DNA of 64,000 nt from Ilyonectria destructans (GCA_020740775.1 JAHEWK010000018.1:186001-250000), one strand, 5' to 3'. Positions 1-12,311 are shown, numbered from the stretch's first letter. The notes: generated by a model not told the origin, from the letters alone. Numbers and translations are program-made.

Positions 1-1800
1 CAGGATGCCTTGGATCCACCAGGTGGGCTAGATCCCAGGGACCCTAGGGTCTTTAGGGTTGAACGGTCTGATATCTGGAAAGCTACCTTTAACGCCGGAA
101 GATTAGCTAGCCCAATTGGCACCCTCAACGGGAAGGTCATTGATAAGGCTAAGCTGCAGCGGCTGTTGAAGAAACCTAGGTCTGTTTATTAGAGTCAACT
201 ACCCAAGCTGCCGCGGCACCATCGGGATCTAAGGGATCATCCGATGGGGGTCCAATTTGAACAGGCTGAACGAGACCACTTGCACAGTTATAGGGCAATG
301 GAGTCCTGGATCGAGATAGATCTAGATGACCCTATAACCCTAGGGAAACAGACCCTCGATTGCATGTGGGTCTACGTCTATAAGCTAGATAAGCATAGCC
401 GCTTCATCAAGTGTAAGGCCAGGCTAGTTATTCGAGGAGACTAGCAGCCAAAAGGGCTAGACGAAGAGACCTATACCGCAACTCTTACCGGAAGGTCCTT
501 CCGGACTCTAATAGCAACAGCAGCCCGATTTAACCTGGATCTCATACAATATAACGCAGTTAACGCCTTCGTCAATACCAAGCTAGACCGTCACATCCTA
601 ATGAAAATACCGCCTGAATACAGATCACCCGGAAAAATCCTGCTAATCCAGAAAGCCCTATACAGTCTACGCAAATCCCCTCTCCTTTGGCAGAAGGAAG
701 TTACAGCCACTCTTCAAGACCTAGGCTTCGAGCCGGTTTGGCACGAGCCCTGCTGTATGATAAAGGGAGGAATCATCGTCTTTTTCTATATTGACGATAT
801 TATCTTTGCCTGCCGGAAGGAAAAGAGGCAGGACGTTCAGAGGGCTGTTATAGACCTTAAATTATATTATGACCTAACCGGTGGAAATGATCTTTAATGG
901 TTCCTAGGGATTGAGGTTATTTAAGACCGGAAGGAAAGACTGATCTGGTTATCCCAATTCTTATGTCTAGCTAAGATTGCTAACCTTGTGGATAATCTAG
1001 ATTAACAGTATAACACCCCAATAAAAAAGGAAGCCCTACACCCATATAAGTAATAGGCCTCAATTCCGTCAATCCGACAATACCAACGGAAAGTTGGATT
1101 GATCCTCTATACAGTTATTATAACCCGGCCAGATACAGTATTTCCGGTCTCTCAGCTAGCTAGATTCAATTTAAACCCAGGACCGGAATATTATCGTGCT
1201 GCTGATCGAGTCCTTCTATATCTCAAGAAGACCAGCAGCCTAGCCCTTCAATTCGGCCAAGGGGATCTATTTCTAATAGCTAGCGATACTTCCTATACAG
1301 ATAACCCTGACCGGAAAAGCTCCCAAGCCTACATTATAAGACTATTCAGAGGAACGATCGAATGGAGAGCCAATAAGCAGGATACAGTTATAACGTCAAC
1401 AACTGAGGCCGAGTTACTAGCGCTATCTCAAGCAGCTAGGGAGGCTATGTTTATCTCCCGGCTGGTCAAGGAGCTAGGGATCCGGCTGGAAGAGGAAAAA
1501 ATCTGTATTTAATGTGACAACCTGCAGACGATCCGGCTTATCCACCAAGATATCAATAAGCTGCAAACCAAGCTGCGGCACATTGATATTCACAATTATT
1601 GGTTGAGGCAAGAAGCCCAGAGGGATAGGATCTAAGTGGACTATATCAGCATAGAGGAAATGATCGCTGATAGTCTCACAAAGATCCTCACCGGCCCGGC
1701 CTTTTAAAGATCAGTCCAGCAGCTAGGTTTAGTCGATGTTACAGACCGGCTAGGGCAAAGGAAGCTGGAAGAGATAAAGGAAGAAGATCTAGAGATATAA
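1..1800 (+). pseudogene. Ty1/copia pol remnant (reverse transcriptase to RNase H), left-truncated by window edge
   Basis: One reading frame (frame 1) runs from the window start to a natural-looking TAA at 1798. It reads as copia Pol: the RT start around 355-445 (CMWVYVYK, KCKARLVIRGD), an RT palm with FYIDDI near 785-800 (the YVDD box of this family), and a copia RNase H around 1099-1512 (SDTSYTDNPDRKSS, STTEAELLALSQAAREA). The frame is broken by ten internal stops at 190, 442, 895, 922, 1003, 1051, 1054, 1510, 1633 and 1705. All are TAA or TAG, none TGA, and none needs a frameshift. Several sit where the family has glutamine, so CAA/CAG to TAA/TAG is the simplest cause, as expected of RIP. 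Gag, protease and integrase lie outside the window. The element cannot encode Pol. Confidence 0.93.
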
Positions 1801-1842
1801 AGACGGCAGCTTCAGCCTGATCAGACTGAAGCTGGGGGGGTA

Positions 1843-2240
1843 TGTTGGAATACAACCCTATATAACAAAACCTCTAATAGATTGATATCCGGACCTTAGT
1901 CAGAAGGGGGGGTATGATAACCCCTCTTCCGGCCGATCCGGATGACGAGGACAAGCAATCATCAACATCATCATTATTATCATTGGATTGATCCCTATCT
2001 ATCAGATTGAATTGACCGTAACGGATCCAACACAAACTAATTCCGGATTATCCGGTGGATTAACTCAATCCACGGTTAGTCAACGCCCCTAGGGAGGTTA
2101 GTTATTCAATAACCCCTTTAATCAGATTTCCCCCTGAGTATCTAAGGGTCTAGAACTCAATAGACCAGAAAACTTGCACTAGCGCCCAGCCACTTCATTT
2201 CATCGACATACGGAGTACAGATACAATCAGAACGTTGTCA
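1843..2240 (+). repeat. Right LTR of the copia element
   Basis: Two polypurine tracts follow the pol stop, each ending GGGGGGGTATG. The first precedes TGTTGGAATACAACC at 1843, a start typical of copia LTRs. The second precedes TGATAAC at 1915. The sequence GTTGTCA at 2234-2240 is a near-perfect inverted match to TGATAAC, so an LTR of 1915-2240 (326 bp) is also well supported. I give the outer span. The left LTR is outside the window, so the boundaries cannot be settled by LTR comparison here. Confidence 0.6.
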
Positions 2241-5193
2241 GAAAAGGCCCAAACAAGGCCGTGCTCGACAAAGGCTCGTCTTTCGGGATGTACAAATCCC
2301 CCACATGCTCTTCCATGGGATAGACCGCCAAGTTGTGAGAGACAGAGTCCGAGTGTGTTCATAGTTCTTGGACTGTCTTGTCCCGTCGTTTTAGGTTTGG
2401 AGCGGAAATATAGCCTTACAACGCTAGGTGGCGTTATCGGTACACAACCAGGAGCGAGCTGAAACTTGCATTAGAGTAGGGAGTCCGAGACTTTGAGCTA
2501 GAATCACATCCAGCAGACTCTCTCAATGCTTGTGGTGCTGGTGCAGTAACTCAATGCATTTTAGAGGGTGAACGACGCTCACACCAAGGCAAGCAACCTG
2601 AGCTCTCAATTTATAGCTGGCTACACAGGACTCACGAGACAAGAGCAATAGCCTGCTCAAGTGAATAAGAGATGCGAAGATCGGGACAGCAGTTTCAGCG
2701 ATTTCGGCGAATTTCGTGATATAAATACCGAACCGAGCATCCTATCCTACCGCAGGATGAAGATTAACTGCAAAAAACTTTGCGAATTTTATTACAGCGC
2801 AGTGGGTTTATCTCAAACAAGATAACATTTCATAAGAGGGAATGCTGCAACATTACCATGGATCTCTGAAGTGAGGAACGGAGTCAGCATTCGCTAGATA
2901 CTGCATAATATGTTTCGCCAAGCTTGACTGCAACGGTCTCATTGCTCGCCGTTCTCCTGAGGGTCTTGGGGAAGTTGACTTCTTTGCGTCACAGCTTGGT
3001 CTGAGTACGCACTTGGATCTAATGCACGTTGAGCTGGGTCTGCAGTGTCCCATTCTGGCGCTTGAGGATCCTTATCTACATGTCCGGACTGGGGCAGTGT
3101 GATGTTGTCTTTCCTAGTGCAGCACAGGCGGAGTTCTTCAAACAATTGTTCCGTATTCGCCCATTTGGAAAACCCATTTTACTTCTATTTGTAGGGTCTT
3201 GATGCCTACATCTTTATTCTGACATTCAAGTACACGTTGCGAAGCGTGCGGTTGTTGAAACCCAATGCGTTGTCTCTATACTTGTGTAGGGTAGCTCCCA
3301 GTTGAATTTCTCTACTACCTAATTATTCTTTAAATTGCGAAACGTGTGGCTTCTTTTAAATCAGAAGAAAATGGGTCGAGCTGTTTTGGGATGACTTCTT
3401 GACAAGGGTTGGCGCGACGGACTTAGCTGCTGGACGCAAGGCCTTGGTGGCAAGCCAACGATATGCGACTCGAGATTAAGGACTAAAGCTACAGAAAGCT
3501 TGAAGCCGAGTGTCTGTGGGCTGTGGCCACCCGGCGGGAGCAGGACATGAAAGAGAGGCACTGGTAGAATAATCATATGCCAAGCTCGGTTGAAATTGAT
3601 ACGCAAGATTCCTTTCTAGCCATACAGTTATAGATCTCCCAGATTATCTCCTGCTGTAAGGGTGCATTTAAGTATTTCCGTCAGATATGAAAGTCTGACT
3701 TAGATTCCATTGCAAAATATATAACTGTTACTATACTCTTTACACAGCTTCTCTATATTATTCCTGGCAGTATATTTGTTGCCGACGGTCTCAATAAATA
3801 CACATATTTGAATAGTAGCAGCACCTTAGTTGTGAAATTTCTCTATTATATTACAGATACAGTGGCGGGAATAGATACTCAAGTCTTTCTTGTCAGTAAC
3901 AACAAGCACCAGATTCGATACACTCTTATAGACAATATATACAAGAGCTTTGCTAAGTATAAGTTAATGCCCGACGATATCTGATCCAACACTGTTTGCA
4001 AACCCGTGAACATCGCTTGTGGGGTTGTTTCAATAGTGGCAAATAGGTAATTTAAATTGACACAGCTGAAGCCCTGCCGGACAGTGGGAAGTCTCAGGTC
4101 CATCGCAACTATTAACACTAATACAACAAGGCTTCACAAGGGCTGTGCTGTCCTAGTGTACGTCCATAAGACGCAAAGTAGAAGTTCGGGATCCGGGCTG
4201 GACAGATTTTCGGGGTCCGAACCACATGTACGACATCGTAATACCCACGTTATTACCCTTGGTCCTCGCTCCCTTTGTGGTTGGTATGTAATGGCACGCT
4301 TCTGAAGCGAAATAAGGGATACAGGGAGGAGGCGGCTGGCCGCAAGAATGGGGCTGGGGAGTGGACACGTTACCATCGATTTTCGCGTCCCGACAAACCT
4401 TACAATCCTTGTACTACGACGTCTCGACTCTTGAGGCACACTCGCGACTCTCATCATTAGTTATACGCTGAGTTTTAGCGTGCTTGTGAATATTGCCAAT
4501 TGCCAATTGCCAGACTGCCATTGCTAAATTGCCATTGTCACTGTAGCATTGAGCAATCGCGAGCGAGAGCCATTTAGCACGGTTGGAATTAGGCCCCGCG
4601 TCGCGCTCCCCCGACGCGACGCGACGACCATTTCTCGCCACGCGAGAACACACCAGTACTTTTCAGCATGTTCTCCTCAACTCGGTCACGGGAAACAATC
4701 TGTGGCGACAATGCGGAATACCATTGGGAGCTCTCTTCCTCAGCCTCGAGTGGGGCTCAATTGAGTCCCGACTACGTGAGTGGTCAATCCACATGAACAT
4801 TTGAGCCAATCTTAACCATTCCCTAGAGACCATGCATTGGTGGCAACGATCCTGCAGAACAAGACAATCTTTTAGCACCACCATTCTGCGAATGTGTAGG
4901 CTTGATCCATGGGCTTGCCCTACTCCCTTATCTCTAACTAGCTGACGCAAACATAGCCATCGAAGAAGAAGCGGACCGTGTTCCTGTGGACCTGTTGTGT
5001 GTGTCTGTGTTCTGGAATGCGAGTGTCGGCCGGCTCCTGTCCAGCTTGCGGAACCGCACGTTGTTCGTATTGTCGAGTAGAGAAGACTGTGACGAGAGAG
5101 TAATGAAAGACCCTGAAGGTGTCAATGGGCCATTCTGCTTCGCTGCAATCACCTGCTCCAAGCCCGTTTGCCACTTGTTGTGTACTAATGTTC
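2241..5193. other. No gene recognised
   Basis: Only short, mutually overlapping reading frames occur here and none resembles a known protein. Minor low-complexity spots are an ATTGCCA-type repeat near 4493-4540 and a GACGC repeat near 4612-4627. I see no RNA gene. Confidence 0.6.
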
Positions 5194-7563
5194 TTATCCT
5201 CCAAATGTGAACAGGCTAGCTTTTTGTTGAGGTTTCGTGATGTGATGTAAGCAAGTGCGCACCAGCGCTAGACCTGCATGGCGAAAATGGATTAAGAGGA
5301 CAAATACCAGCACCGTGCCCATTAGACTAGTCGTTAAAGCAGCAAATGAGAATTTTGTTGGTCCCAAGAAGTGTGGAATTGCATTGGCTTGCATGGAATA
5401 AATTCCACTGGAAATTGAGAGTGGTCCGTGGAACTAAGCAGGCGGTAGAAAAAGAAATCAGTTACTAGCTCACCACTCAAACTTGGGCGACCCGAAACAG
5501 ATGGACTGACAAGTAGCATAACAATAGTCATTGTGGTGCCAAACCGAGCGACTCCAGCTTGGGTTTTAGATTCCCGATTAGCTTCCTCTGTCATATAGAG
5601 AGAAACCTATGCCACCACATGTTAGCACTAGTCTGTACTCTGATAGACTGGGTCTTACCCCTTTGGAGAAGTCATCACAGGTCCTCCCTAGACATTTCAG
5701 TTTTAGTAGGCATTTTTCCAGCTCGTGGAACGACTCATGAACGGAGGACAGCTCTCGAGCCACTAAATCTTTGGAAAATGAGCCGTGGGGCTGAAATTGT
5801 TTCCACTCATATATCAATGCTTCCAAGGTTTCTCTCAGCTTTCCTAATAAGCTCCTCGCATCTCGGATCCAGGCACAATGCTGTTCGGATGTAATACTAG
5901 GAAAGAGCCGATGGTCAAGTTGACATGATGAAATCTACCAAGTTTGTCAGCTTTGAGGTTGCGCAAGCCAGTTCATGGTATGCAAGGTAGTTGCTGGGAG
6001 GAAATGATGGCAGGAATGTGTCTTACGTATTGTTTGATCCTGTCTTGCACATTTTTCACAACGATCTTCCATTCGGCTTCTGCTACCTCTATCCTGGCTT
6101 TTAATGCAGCCCAGAAATAAATCCAGGGGTCTTGAATAGGCGTACTAGCGTCAAAATCTCCTCTGGTCAAAGGATCGGTATCAAGCAAATCGTCCTCTGC
6201 ATAGCTGTCTTCCTCATCGCTGTCGAAATCACTATCGGAATCCCGGTTGGTGAAGTAGTCCTTGGCACTCTCTGGCTCTGTGCCATTATCAAAATATGCA
6301 TCCACGAGGGCATATGCAATATTTCGGCGAGAATCTATAGCTGAGATGAGCACAGATGTGTGAGCATCGCAGAGATAGTCGGTTGGGAAAGGGCAAGCTG
6401 ATGCAGGGCTATTTTTCGAAAGAAAGGACAAGTCTACGACATTTCGAAGCGGCTCATTCCGACCCCTTGCTTTCGCGTCGTCTGGTTTCGCATTGGATGG
6501 TGTAGTTCTCCAAACAAAGTAAGGAATATCAAATGCGAACTCGTAAAAGGGAAATCGATTTGACTGCGATGTTGTAAGGGTTAAGGAAATGCGAATGATG
6601 CATACTAATCGCACTTACAGCAACGTTACGAACACAAATGTGGCTTTCAAACGTCAAATGTCTGTAAATCATGCCATGTACCTTTAAAGCTTCATTCTTT
6701 GATGCTGTAGAAGCCAAGGTCATGGCTCCCCAAGGGTTTAGATCGGTAAGAAATCTACCAAGAAATAAGCTTCCATATGTTAGATTGGGGAGGCGGTGTT
6801 TGTTACATGACACGACGGTCAGCGTTCTGACGAGGAGCAGGCCGCACTGAGTCGCTATCAACGGCAGCGGTATTGTGATCCTGAGCACCGTCCAGATTAC
6901 AGAGCGGGAATCTCTGCAACGAATGTCAGTAATCTCACTGACTCTCAAGGTCGACTTTTGTACCTCTTTCTTTAATTCCAAGTATAGCTGGCGCACCGGC
7001 AAGGGTCCAGGCCGTCGTTGGCGATCCGAGCGGCGGCCTTCAGTGGTTCGATCGTCAAGATAAGTCTCTGTCGAGGGGATATTGATAGAACCCAACTCTA
7101 GGTCTTGCAGCGTTTGGTCACCGCAGAATGAGGAGACTTTTTTTACTACCTGGGTCGTGTATTGCGATGCACGTTCGGCATCTTCTGTGAAGCGCTGAAA
7201 CAGTGTCTGGTCTGCAAACTCACCACCTGTATTCTCGATCCATGACGTATTTTCGCGTGCCAATATGCGTTTGAGCTGTTCTTCTGGTAGGGTATTCCAT
7301 CGAGAATGCTTGGAACGCCCATGCACCCCGTGGATACTGTCGACATCTTGGGGTTGGTAGCCATCGCCACCTAGCCTCACGTTTTCGCACGGACTTGTCT
7401 GGTCTTTTCGTCGTGTGTTTCCGTTTCTGTCCCTCCTTCTACCTCTTCTTCTGTCCCCCCTTTTGCTCTTTTTTCTAGCGCGTCTCCTGGACTTGAAGGA
7501 ACAAGATGTCTCTCTATCTCGTATGACAGTCCTGTCGTGGATTTCGGATGGGTGGTTTGACAT
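5194..7563 (-). CDS. CorA-like membrane protein, fungal long-N-terminus type, 7 exons
   Basis: Seven exons join in frame into 663 residues: 7563-6964, 6913-6807, 6754-6619, 6563-6027, 5934-5659, 5606-5511 and 5433-5194. All introns are GT-AG, 50-92 nt. The soluble part shows blocks I associate with fungal CorA-like proteins: FLTDLNPWGAMTLAS, IYRHLTFESH, FAFDIPYFVWR, YLCDAHTSVLI followed by YALVDAYFDN, and WIYFWAALKARIE. The C-terminus has two hydrophobic segments (TTMTIVMLL; FAALTTSLMGTVLVFVLLI) separated by YSMQ where true CorA channels have GMN. The N-terminus has an Arg/Lys-rich stretch (about residues 25-50) that could be a nuclear signal or disordered tail. CorA proteins conduct Mg2+; transport by this divergent branch is unproven. 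The start codon is the first in-frame ATG, and an extra upstream exon is possible. Confidence 0.75.
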
Positions 7564-9107
7564 CTGCTCAAATGTACTCCAGTAGCAGAAGTATTTGGTA
7601 GTATCATTTTTGATTGAGCGCAGGGTAAACCTAAAGATGCAAGTCTATCATGACATTGGACCAACCCTGATCAGAGAATGTTGGAAATGGACTGCATCGA
7701 GGGCCGTGGGCAAGGCCACACCCCGCTCTGGATTAATAGCCACGGAACTCGCCATTTTCCCCGAGGCGGTTGCAGCAGAATACGTGCCCGAAGCAAATCG
7801 GTCGATGCGTTGGGCTCTTTGCACTGCCCCGGTGTCAGTTAACATGAAGCTGGTGACGGAGGTGCGGGGTATTGTGCCTATGAAAGGAGAGGATATTCAG
7901 GCAACCGGTTGCCTCCTTTGAGGCCCGTTCCGTGGTGGCTTTGTCAATGGCAGTCAGTTGCGGGCCTTGACAACGTGGCACCTATGATTTGCAGAGCTCC
8001 GCCATACATCTCCCGCTCTTCTCCGTGAAAAACCAAAACGCACGTACGTATGTAGTCCTCGTGATCCGAAACCGCAAAAACCCGAGAGGTGGGCAGAGTG
8101 CAGGCTGTGTAGTAGCAGTAGGAAAGTTGGATAAGTAGCCATAGCCGAGTGGCGGAGCTCAGCCAAAAGTTCCACCACGTTAGCTACTCTGCATCCAACA
8201 TATCCACGAGAAGAAATCAACCTATCGCCTTGAATATATTCTTGTTTGATTCAAGGAAGACACGTCTAAGATGTTCACATGATAACTTGCTGACACGGAA
8301 ACAGCTGCACCCAGTGTCCCGTCATACCAAAAGTGCGGCTGAGGCGACCCACCACCCTCAACGTTGGGCCACAGCCAGTATCAGTCTGGAGCTGATTGAT
8401 GCCCACACCACCATGCTTATTCCCGTCCTGGCATTCGGACTTTTCCTCGGTGTAGGTGGATCTATCATGACGCGCGGTATTCGCTTAACTCAACTTCTGA
8501 CATTCCATTCTCAACAGCATCGATTCTGCGTCGCTTAGATCAAGGAGAGGTATATTTCGACGGCTCATTTGATGACTTCTCAGCCCTCTGACCAATCAAA
8601 TTCATCGCGAGATTTGCCGTACTTGAGATGGATGTATGGGACTTGTCTGATAACGGATAACTTATGTCGTAACAAAGTCTATTTGGGCTCTCGAAAACGA
8701 GGCGTGCGGTTCAGAAGTGGCAAAGGTATAACTCGTCGCTACTAGTATGAAGAAGTCAGTTCAATCACTTAGCAAGGACAACTAGTCTGCACATTTGTGC
8801 GCTACCTATTGTATTTGAGTCCTCAGTTTCACATCGACGGATCCACTTAGAACTTTTGGTGATGCGTCTACTTCACACCTTAACTCTGCACCTCCTCAGC
8901 AAGCGTGAGCGTGACGTATCGCCCTTCGCCATCCTATGTCACACCTAGGGAGTGACGACGGAGAAGTCACCTTTCGAGACATCGGCGAATACACACTTGC
9001 GACAGAGGATCGCAAGTTCAGGCTCATTGAGATATAGCCCTAACTCATGTAGTCTCTGTAACTTCTTATTGGGTAGATGAATTGTACATTGAATATCGGA
9101 ATGAGAT
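7564..9107. other. No gene recognised
   Basis: The interval holds only short anonymous reading frames. It lies between two minus-strand genes, so it should contain the promoter of the CorA-like gene and the 3' end of the F-box-like gene. A TAGCCGAGTGG string near 8138 resembles a tRNA A box, but there is no matching B box or cloverleaf. Confidence 0.5.
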
Positions 9108-10992
9108 TCAGCTAACATTTGTCAAGCTTGCCCATATCGCAGAATCGTAGTCCTGGCCCATAATTTCCTTCTCCGTATCTGTCTCAAACTGACGTTGATC
9201 TTGGTCCGACAACGGGCACATCGGCCATGCGACGTAGATAAGAAGGGCGCGGAGCTGCGGCCCGAGTTTCTTGAGCGGTTCAAGAGCGCGCTTGAACGTC
9301 TGTAGCATCAACACCGCCGCGTCATCATCTGGCCTCGAGCGTGCTAGCAACAACATGTCCGTCGTAACTAGGTCGGCTGCGTCGTCGATATGCACAGGGA
9401 AATTGTCAGGTTCGGCAAGGTGGACTTCGAGCTTCAGTCGGGGCAGTTGTGCGTGGTGCGCGAGGCCGTCGACGGGCCTGAAGCCATTCAACCCAACCGC
9501 CGCTGATTTCAGGCCACCACGTTAGGGCGTATGGTAACCCGAGTGGAAAGACAATGGTGAGGTGAGTGCAGCTCGATATCAAATCGAGCGGCATGCACCG
9601 CATGAAGGATGGTAGCGGAGGCGGAAGATTGTAAACGCTGCAGTCATTTCCGGGAATCGATTCCACTGTAAGCGCGGGCTTCCGGAAACGAGTGAAAGGA
9701 AGCAGCCGAAATTCGTTGCGGGCATAAAAGACAGATCTCGCAGCCCAGGAGAAGGCTTTGCTGACCAGGAAATAATTCAGCACCCGCCGTTGACACTGGC
9801 AGTGCGGGCTGAAAGCAGCCATCTGGTTCGACGTACAGAATACCTGGTGGTCGATGTTATCTTCACGGGCAATGCGAGAATAGTCGAGTGAGGAAGAGTC
9901 AAGGTGAAATTTCAGCTCCTCGCTCCAATTGATGAATCGATATTCCGTTAGGTCAGTGTAGTCGAGGATTCGCAACCGCAGCTCAGGCGGCAGGTCCATG
10001 AAGTGGAAGGGAGGATATTGCAGCGCGTTCATCAGGCGCAGCGCGGTGGATCGTGCCAATGACGAGAGCTGGGTACCCTGCAGCTCGTCACCAAGGCAGA
10101 TGGATGCCTCTTTCAGTACAGGCATGTCGCCCAGTGGATCAAGGATGGCGGAGGCGGTTTCCAAGTCGGCAACTTCGGCGACCAGGTAGAACTTGAGTTG
10201 ACCCGGGCTAACATTGGACGCTAGACGGGCACATATTCGCTTCCAGCGCGACAATGCTTGCTTACGAGTGCGATGTAGCATGCCTAGAGCACTTCCGTGT
10301 TGGCTATCGCCGTCAACGAACTCGAGGGTTTCCCAGAAATGTACGCCGCCGGGTCTAAGGCACAAGTCGCATTCGTCGCCTTGTTCACCGTGAAGCCAGT
10401 TCATCATGTCGCAAGAGGGCGTCAGGCAGCTGCAACAGCGCAGACTGACTATCAGAGTCCTCAAATGGCTCACAGCGGCGTCACTGAGCATCTCGAGCGG
10501 ACGCAGGCCGTCGCGCCCCATCAAGTTCACGGCGAAGGTGTTTTGAGCGTACAGTTTGGCCTCGACTTCGTCATGAATGAGGCGAGACCCAGCCCAAAGA
10601 AGTGCTGCAGGGAAGGGGTCTTCGGTGGAAACAGAATCAGGGTTGCTGGCGTGGTAGCACAGGTTGGAGAATGAGGTGTTCAGCTGCGCATCGTCATGAT
10701 TTCGCCACCGACCAGAATTTGAGGCGGTCCAGAAGTTGAGGTTGATGAATTTCTCGCCGCCCACGTTGGACTCATCGTAGATCTTCTCCCGAACGTGCTT
10801 TGGTAGGTCGAGGAAGCTCACTCGAGGAGCGGGTTTCGGTGGACTGGTGGAGGCAAAGAAGTCGGTGATTCTTGGCTGTCGTTGGCTGCGAGGGCGAAAG
10901 CACGACGGAGCAGGCGGAAACGGCAGGGTATCTCGGCATGGAAGTTCGACATCCATTGCTTCGGGTTGAAGTGAAGAAATATCACGCGTCAT
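9108..10992 (-). CDS. Protein with two F-box-like segments, apparent single-base frameshift
   Basis: A long frame (10992 to about 9475) continues in a second frame (to 9108) with no good intron between them. The shift lies in codons after WVEWLQA; the second frame resumes as PVDGLAHHAQLPRLKLEVHLAE, the expected kind of C-terminus. Two F-box-like leucine-proline segments are present: FLDLPKHVREKIYD (residues 60-73) and FMDLPPELRLRILDYTDL (331-348). This fits fungal 2EXR/F-box proteins, which may present substrates to SCF ubiquitin ligases. Residues 39-46 form a PCNA-interaction-like motif. A 43-nt intron with donor GTGGTG would also restore frame but would remove coding-like residues. The gene may be a recent pseudogene or carry a sequencing error. 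Confidence 0.7.
10855..10878 (-). other. PIP-box / PIP-degron-like motif in the F-box-like protein
   Basis: Residues 39-46 of the neighbouring protein read QPRITDFF. This matches the PCNA-interacting consensus Q-x-x-(I/L/M)-x-x-F-F and includes the Thr-Asp pair that marks PIP degrons read by CRL4-Cdt2. The basic residue usually found four positions after FF is absent (serine instead). The motif lies in a proline-rich, probably disordered N-terminus, where such motifs usually work. Confidence 0.5.
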
Positions 10993-11265
10993 GGCTTGCG
11001 CGAATGATTAGAACGGTGAAAGAAAAGACATCGTGGACTGTCAGTGACCTTGGCGTGGTGTTGATGTCAAGTCTGAGTTGACAACCGCGAGGTACCTCAG
11101 GCTGTAAGAAGCAACACGTGATCCGCGCCTGTCGCTGGACTTCGAACGTTGGCTCTTCGCATTTCCACATGAGAATTGTTAATAAATTTTGTGCATCTTA
11201 ATGGGTATGCAGGGCGATTAATGACAGAAAAACTCGTTGAAAATCACTATCGTGGTAGTAATAAA

Positions 11266-12311
11266 ATGGTGCTGTGTAGGGTAGGTTGCCGGGCGAGTGT
11301 CGCCGGACACCGCGGCAGTGTCAATGTTGCCTTGTCACCGCATGGTGATATGATGGCCACATTGTCCGGCGACGAAATTTAGCTCTGGAACATAGAATCC
11401 GGGGATGATCTTGGACGACTTGAGTTACCTCGGGCGGCGGCAGTGGCATTTGCCCCAAACAACCAGACCATAGCGACAGCAACAAAGGAAGGTTATGTAC
11501 TTCTCTGGGGGCTACCATCATGCACTTGCTACTACAAGTTACAACGCGAAATAGTGCCCTGGTATTTGGAATTCTCCCCGACCGACAGTAGACTAGCATT
11601 GGTCCGTTGAAAAGATGGCACTGTCTCCGGATCAGAAGACACTCGCGACATCCTCGGATACCCACAATCTGCTGCTGTGGGACCTTAAGTCAGGGAGGTT
11701 GCTATATTCTTTGTAATCATTGAGTGTATTTGACAGTATCGTCTTTTCTCTTGATGGAATGAACCTAGCTGTTTCGCATATTTGCACGATTCAAGTATTT
11801 GGGAAGTGTTCACGGGCCGGTGCACATGGGCAAAAGAGTCCCTCGGGCAAGAGTGGAATATTATATTGGCATTTTCACCAAAAAAAAAGAGCAATATCAA
11901 GCCCTATATCTTTTGTGATTTCTACAATTACACTTGTTATTCTATTATTTTTATTTATGAACAAAGAATGATTAAGCATGGGTACCATATTGGTACAATT
12001 GTAATTTATATTTTATAAATTCTTTTTTTCTTATTACATCATTTATAAATATACGATCGCTAGCTGCATATTTATGTTTATTTAATATATTATAAATTTT
12101 ATGTATATTATTTCTATATAATAAAAAATAGCGTTTAGCTATTAATCTTTTACTTATTTTTCCCAACGGAAGGATGCTCGCAGCGACAGGTGGTAATCGG
12201 CTCGTTCGTGCCAAGCGTGATGGCGAGTTCGTGGTGTTGGATATTGATCGGGGCTTATTACACGACATCTACGATGCCGCGACGCAAGTCTCCTCGTGTA
12301 ATGTTGAATAA
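11266..12311 (+). pseudogene. WD40-repeat pseudogene (beta-propeller fragment)
   Basis: Degenerate WD40 blades can be read in order: GHRGSVNVALSPHGDMMATLS then LWNIESG (about 11305-11400), AVAFAPNNQTIATATKEGYVLLW (11440-11511), LEFSPTDSRLALV (11565-11607), SIVFSLDGMNLAVSH (11735-11779), SIWEVFTGRCTWAK then ILAFSP (11790-11880), and NGRMLAATGGNRLV onward to a TAA at 12309. In-frame stops and at least two frame changes break it, and no start or upstream domain is visible. Similar propellers form the C-termini of fungal NACHT-WD40 proteins, which would be a possible source, but no NACHT domain is here. An AT-rich insertion splits the last blade. Confidence 0.75.
11880..12157. other. AT-rich insertion inside a WD40 blade
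   Basis: About 280 bp of very AT-rich DNA interrupts a WD40 motif exactly between AFSP (ending near 11879) and NGRMLAA (from about 12159). Its composition differs sharply from both sides and it carries no recognisable transposon ends or target duplication. A nuclear copy of mitochondrial DNA captured at a break is possible. A small unrecognised element, or locally biased mutation, are alternatives. Confidence 0.55.

Noticed and set aside
8138..8210. tRNA candidate from a TAGCCGAGTGG A-box-like string
   Set aside because: There is no B box, no paired acceptor stem and no cloverleaf.
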